Positions 1 through 8,499 of a stretch of DNA of 64,000 nt are shown piece by piece; positions within the stretch are counted from its first letter, which is position 1; each line of letters opens with the position of its first letter. Source of the DNA: Brevibacillus humidisoli (GTDB taxonomy: Bacteria; Bacillota; Bacilli; Brevibacillales; Brevibacillaceae). The stretch is taken from NCBI RefSeq assembly GCF_020923435.1, contig NZ_CP087263.1:2189970-2253969 (forward strand), given 5' to 3'. The notes under the pieces were generated by a model. It searched no databases and was not told the origin of the DNA. It was given only the letters and a program-made list of their open reading frames with translations. The translations under genes and the position numbers were made by a program.

Positions 1-125
1 TGCCGATCGACCAGACGAGACCCTACTAGTGTCGGCAAGATTTCGCCCAGCCGACGGTTTTGTTCTTCTGCGATTGCCTGTTTCGTGGCTTCCGATAACA
101 TCCGGAACCCGTCTTCTAGCAGCAT
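1..125 (-). CDS. hypothetical protein, N-terminal part
   Basis: The first 41 codons of a leftward gene that leaves the window at its left edge. The start ATG (123-125) is preceded by a GAGGTG ribosome binding site. The visible protein begins MLLEDGFRMLSEATKQAIAE and is helical and charged, with no signal peptide or membrane segment. I do not recognise a family. Supported only by the start signal and open frame. Confidence 0.55.
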   Translation of the reverse strand, partial: MLLEDGFRMLSEATKQAIAEEQNRRLGEILPTLVGSRLVDR

Positions 126-232
126 TGCTGTATCACCTCACTCTGTCCGCTACCATTTCAACCTATTGCTCTAATCGCCATCTTGCACTGTCTTCAACGA
201 TCAAACTCACGCGAAAGTAGAGGTGGGAAACC

Positions 233-652
233 ATGAAAGGACTTATCACACTGTGGCTCTCACTGACGATCTTCCTAACAGGAGGAATGCCTGAGATGAC
301 AAGTCATCCGTCTGATCATCCACAACCAGCCGCTGCCCACGAGATCGCCTCACCTCCCTATCCTAAACAAGTGGAAGAGGCATGGCAAGCGATTCGCAAA
401 GAAGGCGGCTACGATGTGATTGACCAAAATGAGACCCGTTACGTGGTCATCGGTGCCGGCCAACGTCCAACCGGCGGGTACAGTCTGCAGATCGACCGTA
501 TTGAAAACAAAAACGGTAAAATCATCGTCTATGTAGTAGAAAAAAAACCGGCTCCTTCGGCCCTGACTACACAGGCGATAACCTATCCGTCACTTGTCAT
601 CTCCCTTCCAGCCCATGACGAGGCGATTGATGTCGTTTTCGTAGAGCGTTGA
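233..652 (+). CDS. PrcB C-terminal-domain secreted protein
   Basis: Protein of 139 residues with an N-terminal hydrophobic segment (residues 2-18) typical of a signal peptide. The C-terminal half carries the pattern GAGQRPTGGYSL, then alternating beta strands, then TYPS and a final ISLPAHDEAIDVVF, which I recognise as the PrcB_C domain. That domain is found in PrcB of the dentilisin protease complex and in many short exported proteins of unknown role in Firmicutes. The start ATG follows a GAGGTGGG site. The gene stands alone and is closed by a good terminator. Its role here is unknown; no catalytic motif is visible. Confidence 0.75.
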   Translation: MKGLITLWLSLTIFLTGGMPEMTSHPSDHPQPAAAHEIASPPYPKQVEEAWQAIRKEGGYDVIDQNETRYVVIGAGQRPTGGYSLQIDRIENKNGKIIVYVVEKKPAPSALTTQAITYPSLVISLPAHDEAIDVVFVER

Positions 653-660
653 CCACAGGC

Positions 661-693
661 AAAAAGCAGAGGAATCCACCTCTGCTTTTTTTC
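661..693 (+). terminator. rho-independent terminator of the PrcB-like gene
   Basis: Stem AGCAGAGG / CCTCTGCT followed by a run of T, directly after the stop codon at 652. Confidence 0.8.
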
Positions 694-737
694 GTGTCCG
701 CTCAGCAAACCATGTTGGCTCACCTGATAAAACATAC

Positions 738-1133
738 TTAGTTGACTTCAATCGCAAATGACTGCTTCACACCGTACGATTCATGATTGTTATGGGCCAG
801 TTCCACAACGATCTCATGACGTCCGGGCGGCAGGTTGCGGTACACATAATGTGGGTCAAAAATCTTTGCTGCTTTTTTACCGTCTACATAGAGATGGGCA
901 TGTCCTTCTCCCTGTTTGTTTTCTTTGCCCATGTTTTCCAGTGAAAACGTGAAACGAGAAACTGACAGTTGCAGGTGCAAATCCTTTCCTTTCACTTCAT
1001 GCTTCACCTGTAACCTAGGCTTCGGCTGGGCTTCTTCCGTCGTTTGCACCGACTCCATGGTATAGAGCGTCACTTCTACTCCGACCGCGATTGTCAGAAG
1101 AACCAGCAGGCTGCGGAGCCACTTTTTGCTCAT
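738..1133 (-). CDS. membrane-anchored or secreted hypothetical protein
   Basis: 131 residues with a single N-terminal hydrophobic segment (about residues 7-24). The rest forms a predicted beta-rich extracytoplasmic domain with GHAHLYVDGKK, then LPPGRHEIVVELAHNNHESY. The His-rich edges and the YVDG...LPPG layout resemble small cupredoxin-like or DUF4399-type exported domains seen next to copper or heme proteins; this is a resemblance, not a firm family call. The start follows an AAAGGGGG site. Nothing nearby points to a partner. Confidence 0.6.
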   Translation of the reverse strand: MSKKWLRSLLVLLTIAVGVEVTLYTMESVQTTEEAQPKPRLQVKHEVKGKDLHLQLSVSRFTFSLENMGKENKQGEGHAHLYVDGKKAAKIFDPHYVYRNLPPGRHEIVVELAHNNHESYGVKQSFAIEVN

Positions 1134-1248
1134 CTGCAGTCTTCCCCCTTTGAAAGGTATGTTTCAGCATACAGGGTTCCCCAGATGAACAAAAAATAAC
1201 CGGCTTCTGGCTTCTATCCGTTACAGGCTCCCGGCAGTCGTCTCCATT

Positions 1249-1341
1249 CTAATCCCGATCACTGAACAGCAGAAAAAGGACGACGATCACGACGACAACC
1301 CAGATGATCTCCTCGTTATCGCGAAAATCCAAAAAACCCAT
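1249..1341 (-). CDS. 30-residue single-pass membrane protein
   Basis: A 30-codon reading frame starting at ATG 1339-1341, with a perfect GGAGG six bases upstream. The peptide begins MGFLDFRDNEEIIW, continues as an all-hydrophobic V/I/L/F stretch of about 14 residues, and ends FSDRD. The layout, a short polar head, one membrane helix and a charged tail, matches the tiny membrane proteins (YjcZ-like and others) common in spore formers. No homology can be proved from so short a sequence, but the ribosome binding site and clean hydrophobicity make it credible. Confidence 0.6.
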   Translation of the reverse strand: MGFLDFRDNEEIIWVVVVIVVLFLLFSDRD

Positions 1342-1432
1342 ATGGATCCTCCTTTCCGTTTCGCTACAACCTATGCAGCGAGATGGGTAAATGTCATTGG
1401 TTGACAAGCCCAAAACGGAAAGAACAGTGAAG

Positions 1433-2497
1433 TCATCCGCTATTGTCTGTCCTGCGGCGAGCGCTGATTACATGCAAGTAGGTGTTTAGCTGTTCCGCTT
1501 CTACATCAAATCCCAATCGGTCCAGTTCCGAGATCAACAGAGAACGATCTGCATAATACTCATCTTCTATGCTGTTCGCTTCCACTTCCCGACCAGCCTG
1601 ACGCAGACGGAGCAGATGCCTCTCGCGATCCGCCTGATCATGAAACATCAAATCGGCAATCACCAATCTGCCATTCGGCTTTAACACGCGGGCAAACTCA
1701 GCCAGTGCGAGCCGTTTCTGCTCATCGGTCAAGTGGTGCAGCGCATAGCTGGTCGCCACAAAGTCAAAAGAATGGTCAAGATAAGGAATAGCCAGAAAAT
1801 TGCCCAGCTTTGTCTCTGCTGAGGGATTTTTTTGTTTGCATTTCTTCAACATCTCCATCGATTGGTCCAAGGCACAAACCTTTTGACACCGGCCGATCAG
1901 CATCTTTGCCAGATTGCCCGTTCCCGTACCCGCATCCAAGCCAGTCTCGTGCGCCTGCGGCTGAAGCAGTGAAACGACTCGATTCAATACCTGCGTGTAG
2001 CCGTCATGTGGATTAAACCCCTTTTTCTTCCGTGTCACCAACTCATCGTATTGGTCAGCCTGCAGGTCGAAGTTCCAGCGATCACTCCACTCCTGCCGGG
2101 TCTGCCGCAGCCGCTTGTTGGCATCAGCCAGCTCGTAAAGCGAGCATGGATCAAGCATCTGCTCCTGATTGAGCCGCTCGATCATCCGCTCCGTCGTCTG
2201 AATGGCTGCTTTCAGTTCCAGCCAGCGATCGTACATGCAAGCAAGCTGCAGTTCCAGATAGGGACGCACCTCCTCGCTTCCTTGCTCCATATGTGCCAGC
2301 AGTTGGCGAATCGCCTCGATGGGCACCCCAACCTCCCGCAGGGCGATAATCGTCTGCAGCCGCCACGCATCCTCTTCGGTGAAGCAGCGATAACCGGATT
2401 CGGGATCCTTGTAAGGAGCCAGCAGTCCTTTTTCTTCATAAAAGCGAATGGCTCGTGGCGTTGTCTGCAGATATTCCGCCAATTCCTTGATCTTCAT
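1433..2497 (-). CDS. MerR-type regulator fused to a SAM-dependent methyltransferase
   Basis: 354 residues. Residues 1-70 are a MerR winged helix (MKIKELAEYLQTTPRAIRFYE, then GYRCFTEED), followed by a coiled dimerisation helix. From about residue 160 onward there is a class I methyltransferase domain with the SAM-binding motif LDAGTGTGNLAKML, an acidic second-strand motif (ALDQS), and YALHHLTDEQK typical of the UbiE/Methyltransf_11 group. The start at 2497 is chosen because an AGAGGTGGAAG site precedes it; a longer frame to 2563 has no such site. The domain pairing suggests that effector binding or methylation is coupled to DNA binding. Substrate unknown. No divergent target gene is visible. 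Confidence 0.8.
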   Translation of the reverse strand: MKIKELAEYLQTTPRAIRFYEEKGLLAPYKDPESGYRCFTEEDAWRLQTIIALREVGVPIEAIRQLLAHMEQGSEEVRPYLELQLACMYDRWLELKAAIQTTERMIERLNQEQMLDPCSLYELADANKRLRQTRQEWSDRWNFDLQADQYDELVTRKKKGFNPHDGYTQVLNRVVSLLQPQAHETGLDAGTGTGNLAKMLIGRCQKVCALDQSMEMLKKCKQKNPSAETKLGNFLAIPYLDHSFDFVATSYALHHLTDEQKRLALAEFARVLKPNGRLVIADLMFHDQADRERHLLRLRQAGREVEANSIEDEYYADRSLLISELDRLGFDVEAEQLNTYLHVISARRRTDNSG

Positions 2498-2561
2498 CTT
2501 CCACCTCTTCCGATCTGCTGATGACCCCATTGTAAACCTTGACGCAACGGAAAGGTAAAGC

Positions 2562-2593
2562 AAAAAAAGAAACGGCGGGTACCGTTTCTTTTG
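2562..2593 (-). terminator. terminator of the CBS-domain gene
   Basis: Stem AAAAGAAACGG / CCGTTTCTTTT with T-run on the minus strand, just downstream of the CBS gene stop at 2607. Confidence 0.75.
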
Positions 2594-2606
2594 CTGATTA
2601 CCTGGA

Positions 2607-3047
2607 TTATGAGCGATTTGGTTCGGAGATCTGATAGAGAGCTTCGCTTGCTTCGTCGTGGTGCAAGTGACGTACCGCCATGTCAGCCAACGCGACGATG
2701 CCGACCAGCTTCCCGTTTTCCACTACCGGGAGACGGCGAATCTGGTGATTGGCCATGATTTTGGCCGCTTCGTCAACCGTCATATCCGGACGACCTAGCA
2801 CAATATCGCGGGTCATGACCTGGCTCACTTGAGCTGAACCTTCCCGTTTTTCCGCAATACCACGAATGACGATATCACGGTCGGTAATGATGCCGATCAC
2901 GTCGTTCTTTTCATCGACCACTGGAATGACACCGACGTCCAGATCACGCATTTTGACGGCTACTTCAAATACGTTATCCTGCATGGTGACGGTCGCGACG
3001 TTTTTGGTCATAATCTCTTTCAGCATACGGTTTTCCATTTTGGTCAT
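2607..3047 (-). CDS. CBS-domain protein
   Basis: 146 residues made of two tandem CBS motifs: the first around DLDVGVIPVVDEKNDVIGI and TDRDIVIRG, the second around HQIRRLPVVENGKLVGIV and ALADMAVR. Such stand-alone CBS pairs bind adenine nucleotides or SAM and often act as stress or energy sensors; B. subtilis YhcV is a close structural match. The start at 3047 (MTKMENRMLKEIM) follows AAGGAGGAG, which decides it over an upstream in-frame ATG at 3092. Monocistronic, with its own terminator. Confidence 0.85.
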   Translation of the reverse strand: MTKMENRMLKEIMTKNVATVTMQDNVFEVAVKMRDLDVGVIPVVDEKNDVIGIITDRDIVIRGIAEKREGSAQVSQVMTRDIVLGRPDMTVDEAAKIMANHQIRRLPVVENGKLVGIVALADMAVRHLHHDEASEALYQISEPNRS

Positions 3048-3292
3048 ACGTGTCTCCTCCTTCCTAGTGAACAATTGTAGTCTGTGCAGCAACCGCCTGT
3101 TTCATGCAAGATGGAAAACCGTTTGAAAAAACGGTGACGGCTTCCTAACATTTGGCGTTTTTTCATTGCGTGAATCTGAAAAACCTACTATCATAAGAAA
3201 GGATAGTCAAGCTCCGCTTCCTGCAGCATTTTGCAGGAAGTCTCTGAAGAGAAGAGGAATATTGACTGGTTTTGGTTAAAGGAGGAAGACGG

Positions 3293-3637
3293 ATGGTAAT
3301 TGCAGATACGGGAATCGCCAATGCGGAGATTCACCTCGCGGAACTGGACCACATGATGAAAGAACTTGGTTTTGTTCGCTGGGCATGGGATTATCAACAT
3401 GCTACATACGATTTTAAGATCGAAGAAAAAGAAGATGTTTATTTCGTACGGGTACAAGCAGATGCAACCGAAGGTGCACTGGAAGATCCGGATACCCTGC
3501 TGAAACTGGGAGAGCCGTATATCGGCAAGCACTTGTTCCCGCACGGCTTGGACTACGAAGCTCCTGTTCCGGACAAAGTGATGACAGCAGCCAAACAAGC
3601 ACTTAGCAGGCTTAAGCAAAAACTTTCTGCGCATTAA
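3293..3637 (+). CDS. YugN-like family protein
   Basis: 114 residues, cytosolic, with the YugN-family pattern: MVIADTGIANAEIHLAELD at the N-terminus, then GFVRWAWDYQHATYDFK, and GKHLFPHGLDYEAP near the C-terminus. The function of YugN is unknown. The start ATG at 3293 lies nine bases after AAAGGAGG, so the longer frame from 3272 is rejected. The gene is followed by a terminator hairpin at 3661-3688. Confidence 0.85.
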   Translation: MVIADTGIANAEIHLAELDHMMKELGFVRWAWDYQHATYDFKIEEKEDVYFVRVQADATEGALEDPDTLLKLGEPYIGKHLFPHGLDYEAPVPDKVMTAAKQALSRLKQKLSAH

Positions 3638-3660
3638 TCAGACCATAGCACGACGAGTCA

Positions 3661-3690
3661 AACAGAGAGGAATCACGCCTCTCTGTTTCA
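3661..3690 (+). terminator. terminator after the YugN-like gene
   Basis: Stem AACAGAGAGG / CCTCTCTGTT with a short loop; the stem ends in T residues. Confidence 0.65.
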
Positions 3691-3711
3691 CGTCAAGGGG
3701 GAATCTCTGCG

Positions 3712-4878
3712 ATGAAAACGCGGGGCGTGCCTGACTTTTTGCTGCTGTTTTTGACGGCGCTGCTGATCGGCTTCGGCATCACGATGGTCATCAGTTCCAG
3801 TTCCATCTTTGCCTATGCCGGTCAGTTCACAATGCACGGCTGTCAATACTGCGGCGGTGATGAACTCTACTTTGTGAAAAAGCAAATCACCTGGGTAGGA
3901 CTTGGCATTGTGGCCATGCTAGTCGCCATGAACATTCCGTTTTCCTTTTACAAGAAAAATTTCTTGTTGATCAGTTTGATCAGTTTCGCCTTATTGGTGG
4001 TCGTGCTGCTACCATGGCTGGATACGGAGGCAAACGGGGCCCGTTCCTGGTTGAAACTAGGCCCGGCCAGTCTGCAAACGTCCGAATTCGCCAAACTGGG
4101 GTTGATTATCTATCTGGCAGCGATTATTGCCAAAAAAGGCGAACGATTCCGCCAGTTCAAAACGGGATTGATTCCGCCACTAGTGATGACCGGCGCGTTT
4201 TTCTTGCTGATCGCCCAGCAGCCCGATCTGGGTACAGCGGCAATCCTGCTTGGTACAGCTGGTGTGATGATGATTTGCGGTGGTGCCAATCTCAAGCATC
4301 TGTTCCTACTGACGATGCCTCCGTTCACCTTATTCTTTCTGAGTTACCTCACACTGAATCCGCACGCTTTGACACGGATTCAATCTTTTCTCGATCCCTG
4401 GAGTTCACGTCTAGGCACTGGGTGGCAGCTGTCGCAGTCCTACTATGCACTGGCCCGTGGCGGCATCTCGGGAACCGGCTTTGGCCAAGGGATTCAAAAG
4501 TATCTCTATCTCCCGGAGGCTCATACCGATTTTATCTTTGCAGTGATCGGAGAAGAGCTTGGGTTTATCGGAACCACGCTTTTCCTGCTCATCTATCTCT
4601 CATTTTTACTGCGGGGTCTCTTTATCTGCCTGAAGTCGAAAGACACCTTCGCCAGCCTGACCGGTATCGGTATCGTCACGATGATCGGACTGCAAGCCTT
4701 GGTTAACATCGGTGGGGCCACGGGAAGCATCCCGATCACCGGTGTCCCGCTGCCGTTTATCAGCTACGGCGGTTCATCCCTGTTGGTCTGCATGATCGGT
4801 ACAGGCATTCTGCTCAGTGTCTCGCGGGAAGTAAACCGCCAGAAGACGATGGAACTGCTGCAGGCAAAAAAAACCTAA
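3712..4878 (+). CDS. ftsW: SEDS-family peptidoglycan polymerase FtsW
   Basis: 388 residues with about ten membrane helices. It has the SEDS signatures NGARSWLKLG (extracellular loop 1-2 region), QQPDLGTA, and LPEAHTDFIFAVIGEELGF, whose Asp is the proposed catalytic residue, followed by GVPLPFISYGGSS near the C-terminus. FtsW polymerises lipid II into glycan strands at the septum with a class B PBP. An unusual Cys pair (HGCQYCGGDELY) sits in the first extracellular loop. Start ATG follows AAGGGGG. In B. subtilis ftsW sits beside ylaN; here ylaN is about 5 kb away, with other genes inserted between them. Confidence 0.85.
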   Translation: MKTRGVPDFLLLFLTALLIGFGITMVISSSSIFAYAGQFTMHGCQYCGGDELYFVKKQITWVGLGIVAMLVAMNIPFSFYKKNFLLISLISFALLVVVLLPWLDTEANGARSWLKLGPASLQTSEFAKLGLIIYLAAIIAKKGERFRQFKTGLIPPLVMTGAFFLLIAQQPDLGTAAILLGTAGVMMICGGANLKHLFLLTMPPFTLFFLSYLTLNPHALTRIQSFLDPWSSRLGTGWQLSQSYYALARGGISGTGFGQGIQKYLYLPEAHTDFIFAVIGEELGFIGTTLFLLIYLSFLLRGLFICLKSKDTFASLTGIGIVTMIGLQALVNIGGATGSIPITGVPLPFISYGGSSLLVCMIGTGILLSVSREVNRQKTMELLQAKKT

Positions 4879-4898
4879 TGGGCATCTGTTCCAACGTG

Positions 4899-4936
4899 TA
4901 CGGGCTATCTCACAGAGGATAGCCCTTTTCACAAAA
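4899..4936 (+). terminator. terminator of ftsW
   Basis: Stem GGGCTATC / GATAGCCC followed by TTTTC. Confidence 0.7.
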
Positions 4937-4989
4937 AAAGAGACCTCCCATTAAGAAGGTCTGTGACTTGCGTACGTACTGCCGTCGCG

Positions 4990-5331
4990 TCATGCCGGCT
5001 TGATCCCTTCAACACGAATGTTCACCTCTTTGACCAAAAGTCCGGTCATCCGCTCCACCATATCTTTCACTTTCAACTGAAGCTGCTTACAGACATCGTC
5101 AATCTTTTGGCCGTACGAGACATTGATTCGCAAGTCGATCGTCACCTCATCTTCGACAACCTTTACCATTACCCCTTTGGCGGCGCGCTGTCCGCTGATA
5201 CGCTTGCTGAAATCCTCGTAAAGCCCTCCCGTCATCGAAATCAATTCGCTGTTTTCCAGAGCGGCAGAGCCCGCTATCACGGCGATCACATGGTCGGAAA
5301 TCCGCACTTTTCCCCTGCTGCCATCCTCCAT
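4990..5331 (-). CDS. Asp23/Gls24 envelope-stress family protein
   Basis: 113 residues. It has the family core GKVRISDHVIAVIAG, then LEVTID-like strands (VVEDEVTIDLRINVSYGQKI) and VKDMVERMTGLLVKEVNI. Asp23-family proteins (YloU, YqhY, AmaP partner) are cytosolic or membrane-tethered and are linked to envelope stress and fatty-acid synthesis. The start at 5331 follows GAGGAGGTGGGG. It stands alone rather than in the usual accB/fapR or rpmB neighbourhood. Confidence 0.85.
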   Translation of the reverse strand: MEDGSRGKVRISDHVIAVIAGSAALENSELISMTGGLYEDFSKRISGQRAAKGVMVKVVEDEVTIDLRINVSYGQKIDDVCKQLQLKVKDMVERMTGLLVKEVNIRVEGIKPA

Positions 5332-5424
5332 CAACCCCACCTCCTCGAGGCTCGTTCGCAAAGGCGCATCTCTCTTAATCAGACCGCTCGAAAACTTTCT
5401 GACTTTTATCTCATTATAGCGGGA

Positions 5425-7062
5425 TTATGCTTGGGTTTGAAGATGGAAAAACGATTTACGCTCATTCAAAGTGGGATCGGTACAGTTTACGTCAACCAGT
5501 GTCGGTCCCTTGATCCCGATGGCCTGGCGCAGGGTCTCTGGCAATTCGCCTGCCTGTTTGACGTGAAAAGCTGTTATGCCGCATGATTCAGCGAGAAGAT
5601 GGAACGCAGGGTTCTTCATCCGGGTACCAAACGGAGTCATCCCTTCCCAGGTCATTTTCGCCTCTTCCAAGCCAAGAGAGCGATTGTTGGCTACAATCAC
5701 GGTTACGTCTAGTTGGTGTTCGGCTAGCGTCATCAATTCCCCCGGCGTCATCATCAGTCCTCCGTCCCCGACAAGAACGACCACCTGACGTTCCGGCACA
5801 GTCAGCTTGGCCGCAATCCCCGCCGGCAGAGCGAATCCCATCGTCCTCCATTTGCCGGAGAACAGCGGAAGTTGACGCGCTGCACGATACATCCGGTTAA
5901 ACCAGATCGTATGCTCACCTGTATCTAGTGCGATCACAGCGTCATCATTCACGGTCTGCTGCAGGCTTCGAATCAGCATTTCCGGCCTGACAGGTGCCGT
6001 CTCCTCCTGCTCCGCCAGCTCTGTCTCCTGCCAAAAAGATTGGTGCAGCTCTTCAACACGGTGCTGCCACTCATGGTTTCTCAGAGGTTGTTCCTCCAGC
6101 CGTTTGAGCCAACCTGGCAGCACATCTTCCAGATTGGCCAGAACGGGCAGCAGTCGGGGATGGGCGTGAAACGCGTCCGGCTGTTGGTCAACCTGTACGA
6201 TCGAAATATCGGACGGAATATAGGCACGTGGAAACCATGTGGCTCCCAATGTGATCATGAGATCCGCCTCAGCCAGGGCTTGAAGAGCAGCTTCACTGCC
6301 CCCTGTGCCAAGCCCTCCGATCACATGTGGATGGGAATCTGGGACCACACCTTTTGCTCCCAAGGAAAGGATGATCGCCGCCCCGGTACGTTCAGCCAGC
6401 TGTGTGATATAAGGAGCCATGCGACGGCCCCCCCAACCGACCAACAGCACGGGTCGCTCAGCTCTCATGATCCACTCCAGTCCCTGCTCCACCTCCATGC
6501 GGTCCATCCGGAGCTGCCAGGCTGAACGAGGCAAATGGTCAACCAATGGGCTGCTAGTGGACTTGGAGAAGACGTCCTTGCAAATCGAAAGATGGCTTAC
6601 TCCTCTTCTCTGTCGTGAGGTGACAAACGCCTTGTGCAGCACCGTGCTAATCGCATCGGGATTCGCTACTAGTGTCGTGTATACACAGAGCGGAGCCAGC
6701 AGCTCTTGCTGTTGAATGTACTGTTTGTATTCTCCTCCCAGTTTGTGAGACTCCACCTGACCGGTGATCGCGACCACCGGCACCCGATCCATTTGGGCGT
6801 CTGCCAGCCCGTTCAACAGGTTTACCGTACCGGGACCACTGGTAGCGATACAGACCGTTGGTTGGCCCGTAAGCTTTGCTTCCGCAGATGCCATCATCGC
6901 TGCAGCCGATTCGTGCCGACAGTGCACATACTGGATGTCTTGCTGCTGACCCAACTGCTCCATCCACGGCAGAATCGCATCTCCCGCAACGCCGTAAATC
7001 CGCTTCACCCCCCACCTGACAAGCTGCTTGTTGAGATACTGTGCCACACTGACCGTCTCCAT
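5425..7062 (-). CDS. thiamine-diphosphate enzyme of the acetolactate synthase / pyruvate oxidase family
   Basis: 545 residues with the three domains of the family: PYR domain (about 1-165, with the ThDP-activating Glu51 in HCRHESAAAMM), central domain (about 190-320), and PP domain (about 375-525) containing GDGGLMMTPGEL...NN, the Mg/ThDP motif. ASGPGT-like ATSGPGTVNLLNGLADA is present. Likely reactions are decarboxylation of pyruvate or another 2-oxoacid; no regulatory ilvN subunit is adjacent, which argues against biosynthetic acetolactate synthase. Start at 7062 (METVSVAQYL) follows AGGAAGGG. Monocistronic. Substrate cannot be decided from sequence alone. Confidence 0.8.
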   Translation of the reverse strand: METVSVAQYLNKQLVRWGVKRIYGVAGDAILPWMEQLGQQQDIQYVHCRHESAAAMMASAEAKLTGQPTVCIATSGPGTVNLLNGLADAQMDRVPVVAITGQVESHKLGGEYKQYIQQQELLAPLCVYTTLVANPDAISTVLHKAFVTSRQRRGVSHLSICKDVFSKSTSSPLVDHLPRSAWQLRMDRMEVEQGLEWIMRAERPVLLVGWGGRRMAPYITQLAERTGAAIILSLGAKGVVPDSHPHVIGGLGTGGSEAALQALAEADLMITLGATWFPRAYIPSDISIVQVDQQPDAFHAHPRLLPVLANLEDVLPGWLKRLEEQPLRNHEWQHRVEELHQSFWQETELAEQEETAPVRPEMLIRSLQQTVNDDAVIALDTGEHTIWFNRMYRAARQLPLFSGKWRTMGFALPAGIAAKLTVPERQVVVLVGDGGLMMTPGELMTLAEHQLDVTVIVANNRSLGLEEAKMTWEGMTPFGTRMKNPAFHLLAESCGITAFHVKQAGELPETLRQAIGIKGPTLVDVNCTDPTLNERKSFFHLQTQA

Positions 7063-7203
7063 CTGTCCCTTCCTCTCTGTACGTGAGATAAAACCCGAGG
7101 ATAGTTTGCTCCTTTTCTCCAACATTTTACTCCCTCACGTCTACGTAAAAGATTGTCATATCGGACAAACTAGGCGAGACAGCTGATAAGGGAGGCCCAA
7201 GCG

Positions 7204-7971
7204 ATGAAGAGAATCAAACCTCTGCACGCATTGTTAATCGCAGTTCTGATCTCCGCCGTCGCATTCACGGCAACGCTGCAAGACGCAGCCGATGCCTTTA
7301 GCAAGCGGATTGTCGAGGTAGGGATGACCGGCAAGGATGTGCGGGAAATGCAAGGCAGGCTCAAACTGCTGGGATTCTACACGGGCAAAGTGGACGGGAA
7401 GTTTGGCTGGCGAAGCTACTGGGCACTGCGAAACTTTCAGTACGAGTTTGGTTTGAAAGTGGATGGCATCCTCGGTCCCAAGTCGAAACTGAAACTGTAC
7501 AATGCCACCAAACACTATCGCCCGACCGCAGAGGAACTAGGTGTACCGACACGGCGTGCACCGCAGCCCGCACCAGCGCGTGAGCAGCCAACCAGAGTCG
7601 TACATTCATCCGGCTACTCAGCCAACGATCTGAAGCTAATGGCTAATGCCGTCTACGGAGAAGCACGGGGAGAGCCGTACATCGGGCAAGTGGCGATCGC
7701 GGCAGTGATTTTGAACCGTGTGCAAAATGCAAACTTCCCGGATACGCCAGCTGCGGTGATTTTTGAACCACGTGCCTTTACTGCCGTAGCAGATGGCCAA
7801 ATCTGGCTAACCCCCAACAATAAAGCAAAGAAAGCGGTGCAGGATGCACTCAAAGGATGGGATCCTTCAAGTGGGGCGCTGTATTACTTTAATCCGAACA
7901 CTGCTACATCTGACTGGATCTGGAGCAGGCCTCAGATTAAACGAATCGGCAAACATATCTTCTGCCGTTGA
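7204..7971 (+). CDS. sleB: spore cortex-lytic enzyme SleB
   Basis: 255 residues. Signal peptide about residues 1-31 (IKPLHALLIAVLISAVAF). Residues about 38-97 form a peptidoglycan-binding domain (GMTGKDVREMQGRLKLLGFY, KVDGKFGWRSYWALRNFQ). Residues about 140-255 form the SleB/CwlJ Hydrolase_2 domain with NAVYGEARGEP containing the catalytic Glu, and VILNRV. SleB is a lytic transglycosylase that cleaves muramic-delta-lactam-containing cortex during germination. In most Bacillales ypeB follows sleB; here the next gene is unrelated and on the other strand, so this may be a stand-alone SleB paralogue. A terminator follows. Confidence 0.88.
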   Translation: MKRIKPLHALLIAVLISAVAFTATLQDAADAFSKRIVEVGMTGKDVREMQGRLKLLGFYTGKVDGKFGWRSYWALRNFQYEFGLKVDGILGPKSKLKLYNATKHYRPTAEELGVPTRRAPQPAPAREQPTRVVHSSGYSANDLKLMANAVYGEARGEPYIGQVAIAAVILNRVQNANFPDTPAAVIFEPRAFTAVADGQIWLTPNNKAKKAVQDALKGWDPSSGALYYFNPNTATSDWIWSRPQIKRIGKHIFCR

Positions 7972-8000
7972 CAGATATCCGGGGATATCTGTCTTTTTCC
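7970..8000 (+). terminator. terminator of sleB
   Basis: Stem ACAGATATCC / GGATATCTGT followed by CTTTTT. Confidence 0.8.
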
Positions 8001-8030
8001 GTTCGCAGCGATAGCTGAGCTGATCGCTGG

Positions 8031-8066
8031 AAAAAAAGCGGCGTCCAGGTGTTCCCCGGTCGCCGC
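8031..8066 (-). terminator. terminator of the zinc-ribbon gene
   Basis: On the minus strand a GCGGCG...CGCCGC stem is followed by seven T. It lies just after the stop at 8072. Confidence 0.7.
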
Positions 8067-8071
8067 GCTGA

Positions 8072-8326
8072 TTACCTCTGGTACTGCACATGTTGGGCCA
8101 TTTTAATAAAACTCTCTTCACGCTCCATTACGCCGCACACACCACACTGCACTAGATAAGATTCACCCGTGTACGGCTGGTGAAACGGATCAAGTTGATC
8201 GGGTGACAGTTCTGCCACCACATTTCCGTTCTGGGGATCAAGTCTGACGGAGCGTGGTACCTGTTCTACGATGTTAAAACGCATACGGTTTGATTTACAG
8301 TTGGGACAGAGATAGGGAGATGCCAT
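8072..8326 (-). CDS. small zinc-ribbon protein
   Basis: 84 residues with two Cys pairs, CPNC at residues 8-11 and CGVC about 50 residues later, a classical zinc-ribbon knuckle pair. Between them are polar beta segments. A good AGGAGG site precedes the ATG at 8326. Family not recognised; such proteins are common as uncharacterised Brevibacillus-type genes. Role unknown. Confidence 0.65.
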   Translation of the reverse strand: MASPYLCPNCKSNRMRFNIVEQVPRSVRLDPQNGNVVAELSPDQLDPFHQPYTGESYLVQCGVCGVMEREESFIKMAQHVQYQR

Positions 8327-8499
8327 CCGTTGAGCCTCCTTTCTCGATCAGGTAAAATTGCCGGTCATCACGCTTAGTCTTTCCCCTCTCAGGACTGCTA
8401 TTCTTTGACTTCTCTGCAACGATAGTGACAATCTTTGTCCCTTTGGTTACACTAATGATTGTGAAAAGGGACTGGAAAAAAGAACCTGGGGTGAATCAA

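Noticed and set aside
29-220. 63-codon plus-strand frame at the left edge
   Set aside because: The opposite strand has a better gene start with a ribosome binding site.
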